Assembly (NCBI RefSeq): GCF_003217095.1
Contig: NZ_QJSR01000002.1
Location: 310,001-374,000 of the forward strand
Direction: 5' to 3'
Source of the DNA: Rhizobium sp. PP-CC-3A-592
Lineage (GTDB): Bacteria > Pseudomonadota > Alphaproteobacteria > Rhizobiales > Rhizobiaceae
Length of the DNA stretch: 64,000 nt
Shown here: positions 1 through 8,299 of the stretch, one piece after another
How the letters are laid out: every line of letters begins with the position of its first letter
Numbering within the stretch: the first letter of the stretch is position 1
Position numbers and translations under genes: made by a program
The notes under the pieces: generated by a model
What the model was told of the DNA's origin: nothing
Databases searched by the model: none
What the model saw: only the letters and a program-made list of their open reading frames with translations

Positions 1-781
1 TTTCGGCGCCATGCTTGGTGCGCGAGAAGACGATGGCGCGGCCATCGGGGTTTGCCGTGAGCGACTGCTTCAGCAGCGTGACCTTGCCGTCCTTGCCGCT
101 TACGAAATGCACGAACTGTTCGATCTTGTCGGCAGCCTTGCCGGCGGTCGCGACTTCGACGCGCTTCGGGTCAGTCAGGTAGTCACCGGCGAGGTCTGCG
201 ATCGCCTTCGGCATCGTGGCCGAGAACAGCAGGGTCTGACGGTTCTTCGGAACGAGCTTGGAAATCTTGCGCAGGTCGTGGATGAAGCCGAGGTCCAGCA
301 TCTGGTCGGCTTCGTCGAGCACGAGGTAGCGCGCGGTCGTCAGCGTCACGGCCTTGCGGTTCAGAAGGTCGAGAAGGCGGCCGGGCGTGGCGACGAGGAT
401 TTCGACACCGCGTTCCAGCTGCTGGGTCTGCTTGTTGATGGAGGCGCCGCCGACGACGAGGCCGATACGCAGCGGGCTCTTCTTGACGAAGACCTTCAGG
501 TTGGCGGCGATCTGGTTCACCAGTTCGCGGGTCGGGGCGAGGATCAGGGCGCGGACGTTGCGCGGGTCGGCGCGCTTGCCATCGGCCAGCATGCGCTCGA
601 TCATCGGCAGGCCGAATGCGGCGGTTTTGCCGGTGCCGGTCTGTGCGAGGCCGATGAGGTCATGGCCTGCGAGGACGAGCGGAATGGCTTCGGCCTGAAT
701 TGGCGTCGGCACGGTGAAACCTTCGAGGGTAAGGTTCGCAACCATCTGCTCGGAGAGGCCAAGGGAAGAAAAATTGGTCAA
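1..781 (-). CDS. DEAD-box ATP-dependent RNA helicase, N-terminal part (runs off left edge)
   Basis: First 260 residues of a DEAD-box RNA helicase that unwinds RNA duplexes using ATP, typically in ribosome assembly or cold adaptation. Visible motifs in order: Q motif around residue 23-29 (FTVPTPIQ), Walker A AQTGTGKT at 46-53, PTRE near 83, TPGR near 132, DEAD at 156-159, SAT at 187-189, then the beginning of the second RecA domain with VFSRTKHGAE at the window edge. The C-terminal half and any basic tail lie outside the window. I chose a TTG start because it gives the usual N-terminus of this family (T-N-F-x-x-L-G) and is preceded by AAAGG about nine bases upstream; there is no ATG in a better place. 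Family is certain; which paralogue (RhlE-like is likely) is not. Confidence 0.92.
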   Translation of the reverse strand, partial: MTNFSSLGLSEQMVANLTLEGFTVPTPIQAEAIPLVLAGHDLIGLAQTGTGKTAAFGLPMIERMLADGKRADPRNVRALILAPTRELVNQIAANLKVFVKKSPLRIGLVVGGASINKQTQQLERGVEILVATPGRLLDLLNRKAVTLTTARYLVLDEADQMLDLGFIHDLRKISKLVPKNRQTLLFSATMPKAIADLAGDYLTDPKRVEVATAGKAADKIEQFVHFVSGKDGKVTLLKQSLTANPDGRAIVFSRTKHGAE

Positions 782-1079
782 AGGTATGCCTTTCGGGGCG
801 CCAAACGACAGGGACCGGAACAACGCTTTCCTGCGGTTCCGGGTCATCTGGTTTCAAGAACCCCGCGTGAAATGGGATCTTGGTGGGTTGAAAAAGCTGT
901 CTGCGCTGCGGGTGCCGAATTTGGCACGGTCTCATGGGTGCGCTTGGCCTTCGCTACGGAATGACAAAATCCGCTGGGCACGCTCACGCGGCGGCCGGAA
1001 GGTGACGCTGGCCCTCATGTCGTTGTTTCCCGGCCGAAAGTCAAGCTGTCTTTTCGCACGTGCGAACAGGCCATCAGCC
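782..1079. other. Intergenic region upstream of the helicase
   Basis: About 300 bases between the helicase start and the 3' end of mnmD, both read leftward. Open frames here lack family features and coding character. It probably holds the helicase promoter and a long 5' untranslated region. The only clear structure is a perfect 14-base palindrome, TTCGCACGTGCGAA, at 1053-1066. Confidence 0.5.
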
Positions 1080-1853
1080 TTAGAGGCTGCGCGGAAGTTC
1101 CGCTGGCTTGGTGCCGCACAACATTTCCCGCTTGCCGGCAAAGCCCTTGCGGCGCTCCACCACGAAGCCCGCGGCCTGGAGATTGCGGCGCACGAAGCCG
1201 GCGGCGGCGTAGGTGGCAAAGGTGCCGGCTGGTGCCGTGCGGTCGTGCACCGCTGCCATGAGGTCCTGCGACCACATGCCGGGATTGCGCGCGGGTGCGA
1301 AGCCGTCGAGATACCAGGCGTCGAACGTTTCGGCATAGGCTGCAACGCCGTCGACGGCCGGGCCGCAGACGATGGTGAGCGTGACGTCGCTCGCGAGGTC
1401 AAGACGGACGCTGCCGGAAAGCGTTTGCAACCATGCGGCGACCAGCGCGTCGCGCTCATCCGCGATCTCGGGCCAGGCGGAGAGGGCGCGCGCGATGTCT
1501 GCCGCCTGCATCGGGAAGCGCTCGAACGAGGTGAAGGCGAGGCGGGCGCCGGCCGGTTTATCCGCCATCTTCCACTGGCGCCATGTCTCGCAGAAATTGA
1601 GACCGGTGCCGAAACCGAGTTCGCCGATGGAGAAGTCCTGCCTATTACGCCAGCGCTCCGGCAGATCGTTACCGTTCAGGAAGACATGACCGCATTCCAG
1701 CCGTCCATCCGTACGGCAATAAAAATGATCGTCAAATTCAACGGAATACGGCATATCCCCCGGGTGCCAGTCGAGTGTCTGGCGGTCCGGCGCCTGATGG
1801 TCCGGCGTCTGGGCTTCAACGGCTGTGGTCGGGTGGCTTTCGGTCATGGACAA
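1080..1853 (-). CDS. mnmD: tRNA 5-methylaminomethyl-2-thiouridine methyltransferase MnmD-like (DUF752)
   Basis: Encodes 257 residues matching the methyltransferase half of MnmC, which uses S-adenosylmethionine to methylate nm5(s2)U at wobble position 34 of tRNAs for split-box codons. Seen: a glycine-rich SAM-binding loop GELGFGTGLNF at about 77-87, the family signature around WYLDGFAPARNPGMW near 181-195, and the C-terminal FVRRNLQAAGFVVERRKGFAGKR stretch. In gammaproteobacteria this domain is fused to an FAD domain; here the FAD partner is a separate divergent gene starting 32 bases away. Two nearby ATGs (codons 1 and 3) are possible starts. Cytosolic. Family confident; the substrate is taken from the family. 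Confidence 0.87.
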   Translation of the reverse strand: MSMTESHPTTAVEAQTPDHQAPDRQTLDWHPGDMPYSVEFDDHFYCRTDGRLECGHVFLNGNDLPERWRNRQDFSIGELGFGTGLNFCETWRQWKMADKPAGARLAFTSFERFPMQAADIARALSAWPEIADERDALVAAWLQTLSGSVRLDLASDVTLTIVCGPAVDGVAAYAETFDAWYLDGFAPARNPGMWSQDLMAAVHDRTAPAGTFATYAAAGFVRRNLQAAGFVVERRKGFAGKREMLCGTKPAELPRSL

Positions 1854-1885
1854 GCGATAATGAGCCCTTCGGGCAAGGTCAATCG

Positions 1886-3049
1886 ATGGCGGATGTGAAG
1901 ACGGATCTGGTCGTCATCGGTGGGGGCATCATGGGCCTCTGGGCGGCGCTGCACGCGGCGCGCGCGGGGCTTGAGGTGCTGCTCGTGGAGCGGGCGACGA
2001 TCGGGGCGGGTGCGAGCGGCGGGCTGCTCGGCGCACTGATGCCGCACACGCCGGACCGCTGGAATGACAAGAAGCAGTTCCAGTTCGATGCGTTGGTTTC
2101 GCTGGAGGGCGAGATCCGGCGTATGGAGGCCGAGACCGGTCTTTCCGCGGGATACCGGCGAACGGGCCGACTCATTCCGCTCGCAAAGCCGCATTTACGA
2201 GAGATCGCGCTCCGGCAGGTGGCGGATGCGGATGTGAACTGGCGGAGCGGCGAGGGCGGTTTTGCCTGGCGTGTTCTCGATGCCGCACCGGACGGTCTTT
2301 TCTCGTTGGATGTCGCTGTGCACGGGGCCGTTTACGACGGTCTGGCCGCACGCGTCTCGCCGCGCGGATTGTTGCGACTCCTCGCGTCTGTGCTCGTCAA
2401 GATGCCCGGAGTGACCATCCGCGAGGGATGCGCTTCAACGACCATTGATCCGCTGGCGGGATGTGTCGTTCTGTCCGACGGAACCGTGGTTCATGCCGGC
2501 CATATCGTGCTGGCGGCCGGTGTCGAGAGCTTTCCGCTCATCGACAGCTTGCCGATTTTGGCTGGCGGAGTGGCAAGGCCGGCGAGCGGCACGGGCGTCA
2601 AGGGGCAGGCGGCGCGGCTGGCGGTCGATCTCGATCCCGCGCTGCCGATCCTTTATTCGGACGGCGTCTACGTCATCGCGCATGACGCGGGCGGCGTGGC
2701 GATCGGTAGTACCAGCGAGGTGGACTATGCCGATCCGCTTTCGACCGACCATCGGCTCGATGATTTGCTCGTCAAAGCGGAGAGGCTGGTTCCGGCGCTG
2801 GCCGGAGCGCCGATCCTCGAGCGCTGGGCGGGCCTGCGTCCGAGGGCGATCGGGCGTGACCCGATGGCCGGGCCGCATCCGGATCATCCCCGCCTGCATC
2901 TCCTGACCGGCGGCTTCAAGATCAGCTTCGGCATCGCACATCGTCTGGCACAGGCGGTGGTGGAGGGTATTATCGCGCGCCCTAGTTATGAGAGCGATGA
3001 TATCGCTCTGCCGCTGTCGTTCAGGTGCGAAAGCCATCTTTCCCCATGA
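1886..3049 (+). CDS. FAD-dependent oxidoreductase (DAO family), candidate stand-alone MnmC(o)
   Basis: Encodes 387 residues with an N-terminal Rossmann dinucleotide site, VVIGGGIMGLWAA, at about 9-21, and a DAO-type C-terminus (LRPRAIGRDPMAGPHPDHPRLHLLTGG) that contacts FAD. The frame is open further upstream to 1775, but the ATG at 1886 puts the Rossmann strand at the usual position, so I use it. DAO enzymes oxidise amines or amino acids. Because the divergent neighbour is MnmD, the best guess is the MnmC(o) role: removing the carboxymethyl group of cmnm5(s2)U34 so that MnmD can methylate the amine. A glycine/D-amino-acid oxidase is the alternative. The assignment rests on neighbourhood, not on a diagnostic residue. 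Confidence 0.75.
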   Translation: MADVKTDLVVIGGGIMGLWAALHAARAGLEVLLVERATIGAGASGGLLGALMPHTPDRWNDKKQFQFDALVSLEGEIRRMEAETGLSAGYRRTGRLIPLAKPHLREIALRQVADADVNWRSGEGGFAWRVLDAAPDGLFSLDVAVHGAVYDGLAARVSPRGLLRLLASVLVKMPGVTIREGCASTTIDPLAGCVVLSDGTVVHAGHIVLAAGVESFPLIDSLPILAGGVARPASGTGVKGQAARLAVDLDPALPILYSDGVYVIAHDAGGVAIGSTSEVDYADPLSTDHRLDDLLVKAERLVPALAGAPILERWAGLRPRAIGRDPMAGPHPDHPRLHLLTGGFKISFGIAHRLAQAVVEGIIARPSYESDDIALPLSFRCESHLSP

Positions 3050-3083
3050 AAAAAGGGCGCCGCCTCCCGGCGCGCCCCTCTTT
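3050..3083. terminator. Bidirectional terminator between convergent genes
   Basis: An A-run directly after the FAD gene stop is followed by a G/C-rich stem (GGGCG at 3055-3059 pairing with CGCCC at 3073-3077, with inner pairs) and then CTCTTT. The A-run becomes a U-run for the leftward PRC-barrel gene, so it can serve both converging transcripts. Confidence 0.7.
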
Positions 3084-3101
3084 GTCGCAGGTTACCGGCG
3101 C

Positions 3102-3533
3102 CTACATCCAGTAGGGCGGCACGCCGTAATAATCGTAGACGAGGCGTCCGTTTTCACGGTTCCAGTCATACTCGTCGTCGCTGCGATACTTCGGCGCCTT
3201 CTCGACCTGTTCGCGTGTCAATTCGGTGCGATAGCCGCCGAGATCTTCGTCATAGCTGAGCTTTGTCCACGGGATCGGGTAGTGATCTTCGCCGATGCCG
3301 AGAAAGCCGCCGAAGCCGAGCACTGCATAGGCGACCTGACCGCTGCGCTTGCCGATGATCAAGCGTTCGATCGAGCCGATACGTTTGCCGTCCGGTCCAT
3401 AAACACGCGTTCCCTCCACCTTGTCACTGGCGATGAGATCGTGGGTCTCGACGATGCTGGCATCTTGAAGCTTCTGGCTGTCACCCTGAAGATCCGGGCT
3501 GTCGCCGTGCAGATTGGGGTTGTGATAGGTCAC
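3102..3533 (-). CDS. PRC-barrel domain protein
   Basis: A 143-residue acidic protein. After a low-complexity N-terminus with a repeated D-S-x-x-L-Q-G/D pattern (residues 8-24) it carries a PRC-barrel: LIASDKVEGTRVYGPDGKRIGSIERL followed by VAYAVLGFGGFLGIGEDHYPIPW. The C-terminus is rich in Tyr, Asp and Arg. PRC-barrels are small beta-barrel modules that bind partner proteins; stand-alone versions are common and often stress-related in rhizobia. No signal peptide. Function otherwise unknown. Confidence 0.85.
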   Translation of the reverse strand: MTYHNPNLHGDSPDLQGDSQKLQDASIVETHDLIASDKVEGTRVYGPDGKRIGSIERLIIGKRSGQVAYAVLGFGGFLGIGEDHYPIPWTKLSYDEDLGGYRTELTREQVEKAPKYRSDDEYDWNRENGRLVYDYYGVPPYWM

Positions 3534-3674
3534 GTTCCATCTCCTCTTCTGGCTTTATGTTCGGAAAACGTGCGAACGGGCGTCCGGTTCCGTTGTTTTC
3601 GATGCACAGAAGAGGCCGTCTTCGTCAGGCTGTCATGCAAATCACGTAGCGCAGGGGGCAAATCGAGGTTTGCC

Positions 3675-4481
3675 ATGCGCTACGCCATTTGCTTCACCCC
3701 GCCGATCCATGATCCGCTCTCCGTTGCCGCAGCCGAATGGCTGGGGCGAAACGTCTATTCCGGTGATCTTTGCGAGCAACTGTCGGTCGCAGGCTGCAGC
3801 GCGCAGGATGTCGCCTTCTACACCGCCGTGCCGCGTCGCTACGGCTTCCACGGGTCGATCAAGGCGCCGTTCCCTCTGGCGACGGACCGGACCGAATCAG
3901 CGCTTCTGAAGGCGATGATGCGGTTTGCCGGCGAGATCAACCCATTCGAGATTCCGGATCTCGAGGTTTCCTGGCTCGGCAGTGCCTTCGGGCTCAGCCC
4001 GCGCGTACCCTGCGAGCCGATGACGCATCTGGCGGCACGGGTCGTCCAGGCCTTCGATGAATTCCGCGCGCCCTTCACCGAGCAGGATATCGAGCGGCTC
4101 GATTCCGACAAGCTGACGGCACCGCAGTTTTCGAACCTGCACCGCTGGGGACATCCTTTCGTCATGGACGAATTCCGGTTCCACATGATGTTGACGGGGC
4201 CCATGACGGCTGCCATGCGCGCGAAGATGGAAGGGCCGCTGCGGGCGCAGTTCGAGCCCTTGCTCGCGCAACCGGTGAAGGTTGCGAGCCTTGCGCTGTT
4301 CATCGAGCCCGGGGCCGGGGCGCCGCTGCGCGTGCATTCTCAGCACCCTCTCGGCAAGCTCTCGGTGCATAAGCCGACGGCGCGCTTTACCGTGCCTTCC
4401 GATCCCACCGCCTCGGCGGCGACACCGGCGCGTGAGGTACAGATGGCGCAGGCCATGCGGCGGTTGAGCACGAGCGCCTGA
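3675..4481 (+). CDS. DUF1045 family protein, 2H-phosphoesterase-like
   Basis: Encodes 268 residues starting MRYAICFTPP, typical of DUF1045. The two histidine motifs of the 2H phosphoesterase fold are visible: FHGSIKAPF near residue 57 and FHMMLTGPM near 172. Members are often found with phosphonate-degradation genes, where the activity is thought to act on cyclic phosphate or phosphodiester bonds. Here there is no phn gene nearby; the gene sits 138 bases upstream of puuE at the head of a purine cluster, so its substrate cannot be inferred from neighbours. The upstream-extended frame to 2988 overlaps two other features and is not used. Confidence 0.8.
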   Translation: MRYAICFTPPIHDPLSVAAAEWLGRNVYSGDLCEQLSVAGCSAQDVAFYTAVPRRYGFHGSIKAPFPLATDRTESALLKAMMRFAGEINPFEIPDLEVSWLGSAFGLSPRVPCEPMTHLAARVVQAFDEFRAPFTEQDIERLDSDKLTAPQFSNLHRWGHPFVMDEFRFHMMLTGPMTAAMRAKMEGPLRAQFEPLLAQPVKVASLALFIEPGAGAPLRVHSQHPLGKLSVHKPTARFTVPSDPTASAATPAREVQMAQAMRRLSTSA

Positions 4482-4619
4482 TCACCGGCGCTGGAGACAG
4501 GCGCATCCGACCGACGTTCGAGAGGTGAAGGCCTCGCCGATTTCGGCTGTCGATATCGATCTTTATGCCTCGACTTTCCCGCTTCGGATGGTACCGTTTG
4601 GCGACAAAGAGGGGTGACC

Positions 4620-5546
4620 ATGGATTTTTCGACACCGCGCGATCTCGTCGGCTACGGCCGTCACCTGCCGGAGGTTCACTGGCCCGGCGAGGCCAGGATC
4701 GCCGTTCAATTCGTCGTCAATTACGAGGAAGGCGGCGAGAGCACGATCATGGACGGCGAGAAGGCCTCCGAATCGCTGCTGTCGGAGATCGTCGGCGCAC
4801 AGCCCTGGCCGGGGCAGCGCAACCTCAACATGGAATCGATCTACGAATACGGCTCGCGCGCCGGTTTCTGGCGGCTATGGCGCCTGTTCACCAGCCGCAA
4901 CGTGCCGGTGACGGTTTACGGCGTGACGCTGGCGATGGCACGTAACCCGGACGCGGTTGCCGCCATGAAGGAAGCCGACTGGGAAATCGCCAGCCACGGC
5001 TATCGCTGGCTGGAATACAAGGACTTTACCGAGGAGGAGGAGCGCCGTCACATCGCCGACGCCGTGCGGCTGCACACGGAGCTCACCGGCTCGCATCCGC
5101 TCGGCCTCTATCAGGGCAAGCCTTCCGACAATACGCTGAAGCTGGTCATCGAGGAGGGCGGCTTTCTCTATTCCTCCGACAGCTATGCCGACGAACTGCC
5201 CTATTGGGTGCCCGGCAAGACGCCGGAAACACCGCACCTCATCATTCCCTATACGCTCGACGCCAACGACATGCGGTTCGCCACGCCGCAGGGGTTCAAT
5301 TCCGGCGATCAGTTCTTCACCTACCTGAAGGACACGTTCGACGTGCTCTATGAGGAGGGTGCCGAGGGGAGCCCGAAGATGATGAATATCGGCCTCCACT
5401 GCCGCCTCGTCGGGCGTCCCGGACGGGCGGCGGCGCTGGCGCGGTTCGTCGATTACGTGCTTTCCAAGGACAAGGTGTGGATCGCCAAGCGGATCGACAT
5501 CGCCCACCACTGGCATGCGCACCACAAGCCGGAGGGTGGCCTGTGA
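4620..5546 (+). CDS. puuE: Allantoinase PuuE (polysaccharide-deacetylase type)
   Basis: Encodes 308 residues of the cofactor-independent allantoinase branch of the NodB/polysaccharide-deacetylase fold, which hydrolyses allantoin to allantoate. Seen: YGRHLPEVHWPGEARIAVQFVVNYEEGGE near the N-terminus, ESIYEYGSRAGFWRLWRLF, the EIASHGYRWLEY core, and the C-terminal GLHCRLVGRPGRAAAL segment, all PuuE hallmarks. AGAGGGG lies about five bases before the ATG at 4620; an in-frame GTG six bases upstream is less likely. First gene of a tight run puuE-uraD-allA, with uraH shortly downstream. Confidence 0.93.
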   Translation: MDFSTPRDLVGYGRHLPEVHWPGEARIAVQFVVNYEEGGESTIMDGEKASESLLSEIVGAQPWPGQRNLNMESIYEYGSRAGFWRLWRLFTSRNVPVTVYGVTLAMARNPDAVAAMKEADWEIASHGYRWLEYKDFTEEEERRHIADAVRLHTELTGSHPLGLYQGKPSDNTLKLVIEEGGFLYSSDSYADELPYWVPGKTPETPHLIIPYTLDANDMRFATPQGFNSGDQFFTYLKDTFDVLYEEGAEGSPKMMNIGLHCRLVGRPGRAAALARFVDYVLSKDKVWIAKRIDIAHHWHAHHKPEGGL

Positions 5547-6061
5547 GCATCGAGAGGGACAGCGCCGAAGGGCGGGCCTTTGTCGGCCAGTTCGGCGGCA
5601 TCTTCGAGCATTCGCCATGGGTTGCGGAAGAGGCACTCGACGGGCTGCCTGAGGGGCCGCCGACGGCCGCCGCCGTACATGCGGCCATGGTGCAGGCCTT
5701 TCGGGCTGCCTCGGCTGAAAAGCGACTGCAGGTCCTGCGCGCGCATCCGGATCTGGCCGGCCGTCTGGCCATTGCCGGCGGACTGACCGCAGACAGCAAG
5801 GCGGAGCAGGCTTCGGCCGGTCTCGACCGCCTGACGCCGGAGGAGCATGAGCGCTTCACCACCTGCAATGCGATCTATACCGACAAGTTCGGCTTCCCCT
5901 TCATCATCGCCGTGCGCGGCAAGACGAAGGAGGATATTCTCGCGGCATTCCAGGCGCGTCTGGACAACACGCCGGACGAGGAATTCGCAACGGCCACCGC
6001 CGAGGTCGAGACGATCGCGCGGCTGAGGCTGGAGGCTCTTCTTCCCGGATCGTCGACGTGA
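5543..6061 (+). CDS. uraD: 2-oxo-4-hydroxy-4-carboxy-5-ureidoimidazoline (OHCU) decarboxylase
   Basis: Encodes 172 residues. UraD decarboxylates OHCU stereospecifically to S-allantoin, the third step from urate. Seen: the catalytic AHPDLAGR motif near residue 69-76 and [17 protein letters not shown] near 116-132, both invariant in the family, at normal family length. The GTG start overlaps the puuE stop in a GTGA junction, so the two are probably translationally coupled. The longer upstream frame lies inside puuE and is rejected. Confidence 0.93.
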   Translation: MSIERDSAEGRAFVGQFGGIFEHSPWVAEEALDGLPEGPPTAAAVHAAMVQAFRAASAEKRLQVLRAHPDLAGRLAIAGGLTADSKAEQASAGLDRLTPEEHERFTTCNAIYTDKFGFPFIIAVRGKTKEDILAAFQARLDNTPDEEFATATAEVETIARLRLEALLPGSST

Positions 6062-6564
6062 GCGGGCTGGTCCTGCCCATCGAGCCCTTGACGGCGGAGG
6101 CCTTCGCGCCGTTCGGCAGCGTCATCGAGGCCGACCCTGCGACGATGCGGCTCATCAATGGCGGTACGACGGAGCGGTTTCATGCGCTCGGCAAAGCGGA
6201 AGCCGCCGGTGAGGATGCGCGCGTCGTCATCAACATCTTTCGCGGGCAGCCCCGGCTGTTCCCCTATGTGGTCGATATGATGGAGCGGCACCCGTGGGGC
6301 TCGCAGAGCTTCATTCCGCTCGACAACCGGTCGTGGCTGGCGGTCGTGTCGGAAGACGAGGATGGCCAGCCCGGTCGTCCGAGGGTGTTCGCCTGCTCGG
6401 GCCGTCAGGGTGTGCATTACGACCGCAACGTCTGGCACCACCCGCTGGTCGCCGTCGGTGCCGTCAGCGACTTTCTCGTGGTCGATCGCGAGGGCAGCGA
6501 GCATAATCTTGAGGAGGTCTTCTTCGAGACGCCCTTCACGATCGCGGCGTCTTCGCTGTCTTGA
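6058..6564 (+). CDS. allA: Ureidoglycolate lyase AllA
   Basis: Encodes 168 residues of the AllA cupin-like family, which splits ureidoglycolate to glyoxylate and urea. Seen: [14 protein letters not shown] at the N-terminus, [23 protein letters not shown], and [26 protein letters not shown], the conserved active-site stretch. It starts with GTG overlapping the uraD stop (GTGA), continuing the coupled operon. The enzyme acts after allantoate hydrolysis, a step whose gene is absent from this window. Confidence 0.93.
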   Translation: MSGLVLPIEPLTAEAFAPFGSVIEADPATMRLINGGTTERFHALGKAEAAGEDARVVINIFRGQPRLFPYVVDMMERHPWGSQSFIPLDNRSWLAVVSEDEDGQPGRPRVFACSGRQGVHYDRNVWHHPLVAVGAVSDFLVVDREGSEHNLEEVFFETPFTIAASSLS

Positions 6565-6645
6565 GTCCGACCGCTCGTTTATTTTCAACGCGTTCCACCG
6601 CTCCCATCGGCATTTGGCCGGTCGGATCTCCTGAAAGAGGTCATC

Positions 6646-7008
6646 ATGATCACCATCGGCCGCCTGACCACCCATGTTCTCGATACGGCGCTTGGCCGCC
6701 CTGCGGCCGGCCTGCAGGTCGCGCTTTTCCACATCGAGGGCGAGGCGCGCACGCTCTTGAAGATCGTGGCGACGAACGGCGATGGACGGGTGGACGCGCC
6801 GCTTCTGGAGGGCGATGCCCTTGTGCGTGGGACCTATGAACTCGTCTTTCACGCCGGCGATTACCTGAAGGCGAGCGGAACGGCGCTCTCCGATCCACCC
6901 TTCCTCGATCTCATCCCCGTGCGCTTCGGCATCGCCGACCCGGCGGCGCATTATCACGTGCCGCTGCTGCTCTCGCCTTACAGCTACTCCACCTACCGGG
7001 GAAGCTGA
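6646..7008 (+). CDS. uraH: 5-hydroxyisourate hydrolase (transthyretin-like)
   Basis: Encodes 120 residues of the transthyretin-related protein family that hydrolyses 5-hydroxyisourate to OHCU, directly before UraD. Seen: the N-terminal [17 protein letters not shown] motif with the active-site His, GDGRVDAPL, and the diagnostic C-terminal tetrapeptide YRGS. No signal peptide, so cytosolic. It follows allA by 81 bases with AAAGAGG upstream of the ATG. Confidence 0.95.
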   Translation: MITIGRLTTHVLDTALGRPAAGLQVALFHIEGEARTLLKIVATNGDGRVDAPLLEGDALVRGTYELVFHAGDYLKASGTALSDPPFLDLIPVRFGIADPAAHYHVPLLLSPYSYSTYRGS

Positions 7009-7024
7009 CCGGCCTTCGTTTTCC

Positions 7025-7069
7025 GCATGTCGTTACCGCAAAGCCGCTGCGCACTTTTGCGCGACATGC
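7025..7069. repeat. Palindromic rhizobial intergenic repeat, copy 1
   Basis: Outer arms GCATGTCG (7025-7032) and CGACATGC (7062-7069) are perfect inverted copies around GTTACCGCAAAGCC. The same element recurs at 48024-48072 with over 80 percent identity by eye. This copy ends two bases from the lldD stop codon and lies between convergent uraH and lldD, where it could form a hairpin in either transcript. Confidence 0.8.
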
Positions 7070-7070
7070 T

Positions 7071-8210
7071 TTAGACATCAAGGATATCCCTGTTGACGTC
7101 GAGGATGTCGCGTTTGCCGCAGAGCGCCATGGTGATGTCGAGTTCCTTGCGCAGGATGTCGAGCGCAAGGAGTACGCCGGTCTTGCCGCCGGCGCCAAGG
7201 CCGTAGAGGAACGGACGGCCGATATAGGTGCCGCGCGCGCCGAGGGCGACGGCCTTGAGAATGTCCTGGCCTGAGCGGATGCCGCCGTCGATATGGATCT
7301 CGATATCGCCGCCGACCGCATCGACGATGCGGGGCAGCATGGCGATCGAGGAGGCCGCACCATCCAACTGGCGACCGCCATGGTTGGAAACGATGATCGC
7401 ATCGGCGCCGGTCTTCGCCGCCATGCGGGCGTCTTCGGGATCGAGGATGCCCTTCAGGATCAGCGGACCGCCCCATAGCTGCTTGATCCAGGCGACGTCG
7501 TCCCAGGAGAGTTTCGGATCGAACTGCTCGGCCGTCCAGGCTGACAAGGAGGAGAGATCCGAGACGTTCTTGGCATGGCCGACGATGTTGCCGAAGCCGC
7601 GCCGTTGGGTCTTCATCATCTTCAGGCACCAGCCGGGCCGCGTCGCCATCTGCCAGATGTGCTTGGGCGTGAATTTCGGCGGTGCGGAGAGGCCGTTGCG
7701 CAGGTCCTTGTGACGCTGCCCGAGGATCTGCAGGTCGAGCGTCAGCACCAGCGCCGAGCATTTTGCAGCCTTGGCGCGCTCGATGAGATTGCGGACGAAA
7801 TCGCGGTCCTTCATCACGTAGAGCTGGAACCAGAACGGCTTGGTCGTGACCGAGGCGACGTCCTCTATGGAGCAGATGCTCATGGTCGATAGCGTGAAAG
7901 GCACGCCGAACTCTTCCGCCGCCTGCGCCGCCAGCATCTCGCCATCGGCGTGCTGCATGCCGGTCAAACCTGTGGGGGAGAGCGCCACCGGCATCGACAC
8001 CTTCTGCCCGATCATGGTGGTGGCCAGCGACCGGTTGGTCATATCGACCAGCACCCGCTGGCGCAGCTTGATTTTGTGGTAATCCGCTTCGTTGGCGCGA
8101 TAGGTGCCCTCCGTCCAGGCGCCGCTATCGGCATAATCGAAGAACATCTTTGGCACACGACGTTTTGCCAGAGCTTTCAGGTCGCTGATTTCGAGGGACG
8201 GCATGGGCAA
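7071..8210 (-). CDS. lldD: FMN-dependent alpha-hydroxy-acid dehydrogenase, LldD-like
   Basis: Encodes 379 residues of the FMN-dependent 2-hydroxy-acid dehydrogenase family, likely oxidising L-lactate to pyruvate at the membrane. Seen: the N-terminal RVPKMFFDYADSGAWTE, SPTGLTGMQHADGE, WFQLYVMKDRDFV, the LILKGILDPEDA lysine segment, the catalytic VSNHGGRQLDGA histidine/arginine motif, and IHIDGGIRSGQDILKA for phosphate binding. Length is normal. Other substrates such as mandelate or glycolate are possible, but the length and the HKDLRNGLSAPPK segment favour lactate. It sits between purine genes without an evident link. A palindromic repeat abuts its stop codon. Confidence 0.85.
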   Translation of the reverse strand: MPMPSLEISDLKALAKRRVPKMFFDYADSGAWTEGTYRANEADYHKIKLRQRVLVDMTNRSLATTMIGQKVSMPVALSPTGLTGMQHADGEMLAAQAAEEFGVPFTLSTMSICSIEDVASVTTKPFWFQLYVMKDRDFVRNLIERAKAAKCSALVLTLDLQILGQRHKDLRNGLSAPPKFTPKHIWQMATRPGWCLKMMKTQRRGFGNIVGHAKNVSDLSSLSAWTAEQFDPKLSWDDVAWIKQLWGGPLILKGILDPEDARMAAKTGADAIIVSNHGGRQLDGAASSIAMLPRIVDAVGGDIEIHIDGGIRSGQDILKAVALGARGTYIGRPFLYGLGAGGKTGVLLALDILRKELDITMALCGKRDILDVNRDILDV

Positions 8211-8299
8211 GCTCCGCAGTGGGTTGTCGCTTTTCTCCTATCACGCCGGATGCCGGGCGTTAAGCGCTTGCGGAGACACTGGTCAATAAAATTTACCAG

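Noticed and set aside
714-1898. Long rightward frame (394 codons) covering the helicase start and mnmD
   Set aside because: It is antisense to mnmD, whose motifs are clear; the rightward protein has no recognisable domain.
7071-7110. LldD C-terminus reads R-D-I-L-D-V-N-R-D-I-L-D-V, apparently a duplicated hexapeptide
   Set aside because: The two copies differ at synonymous sites and related enzymes end with a similar R-x-I-x-x-V-x-x-x-I-L pattern, so this looks like normal family sequence rather than a new duplication.
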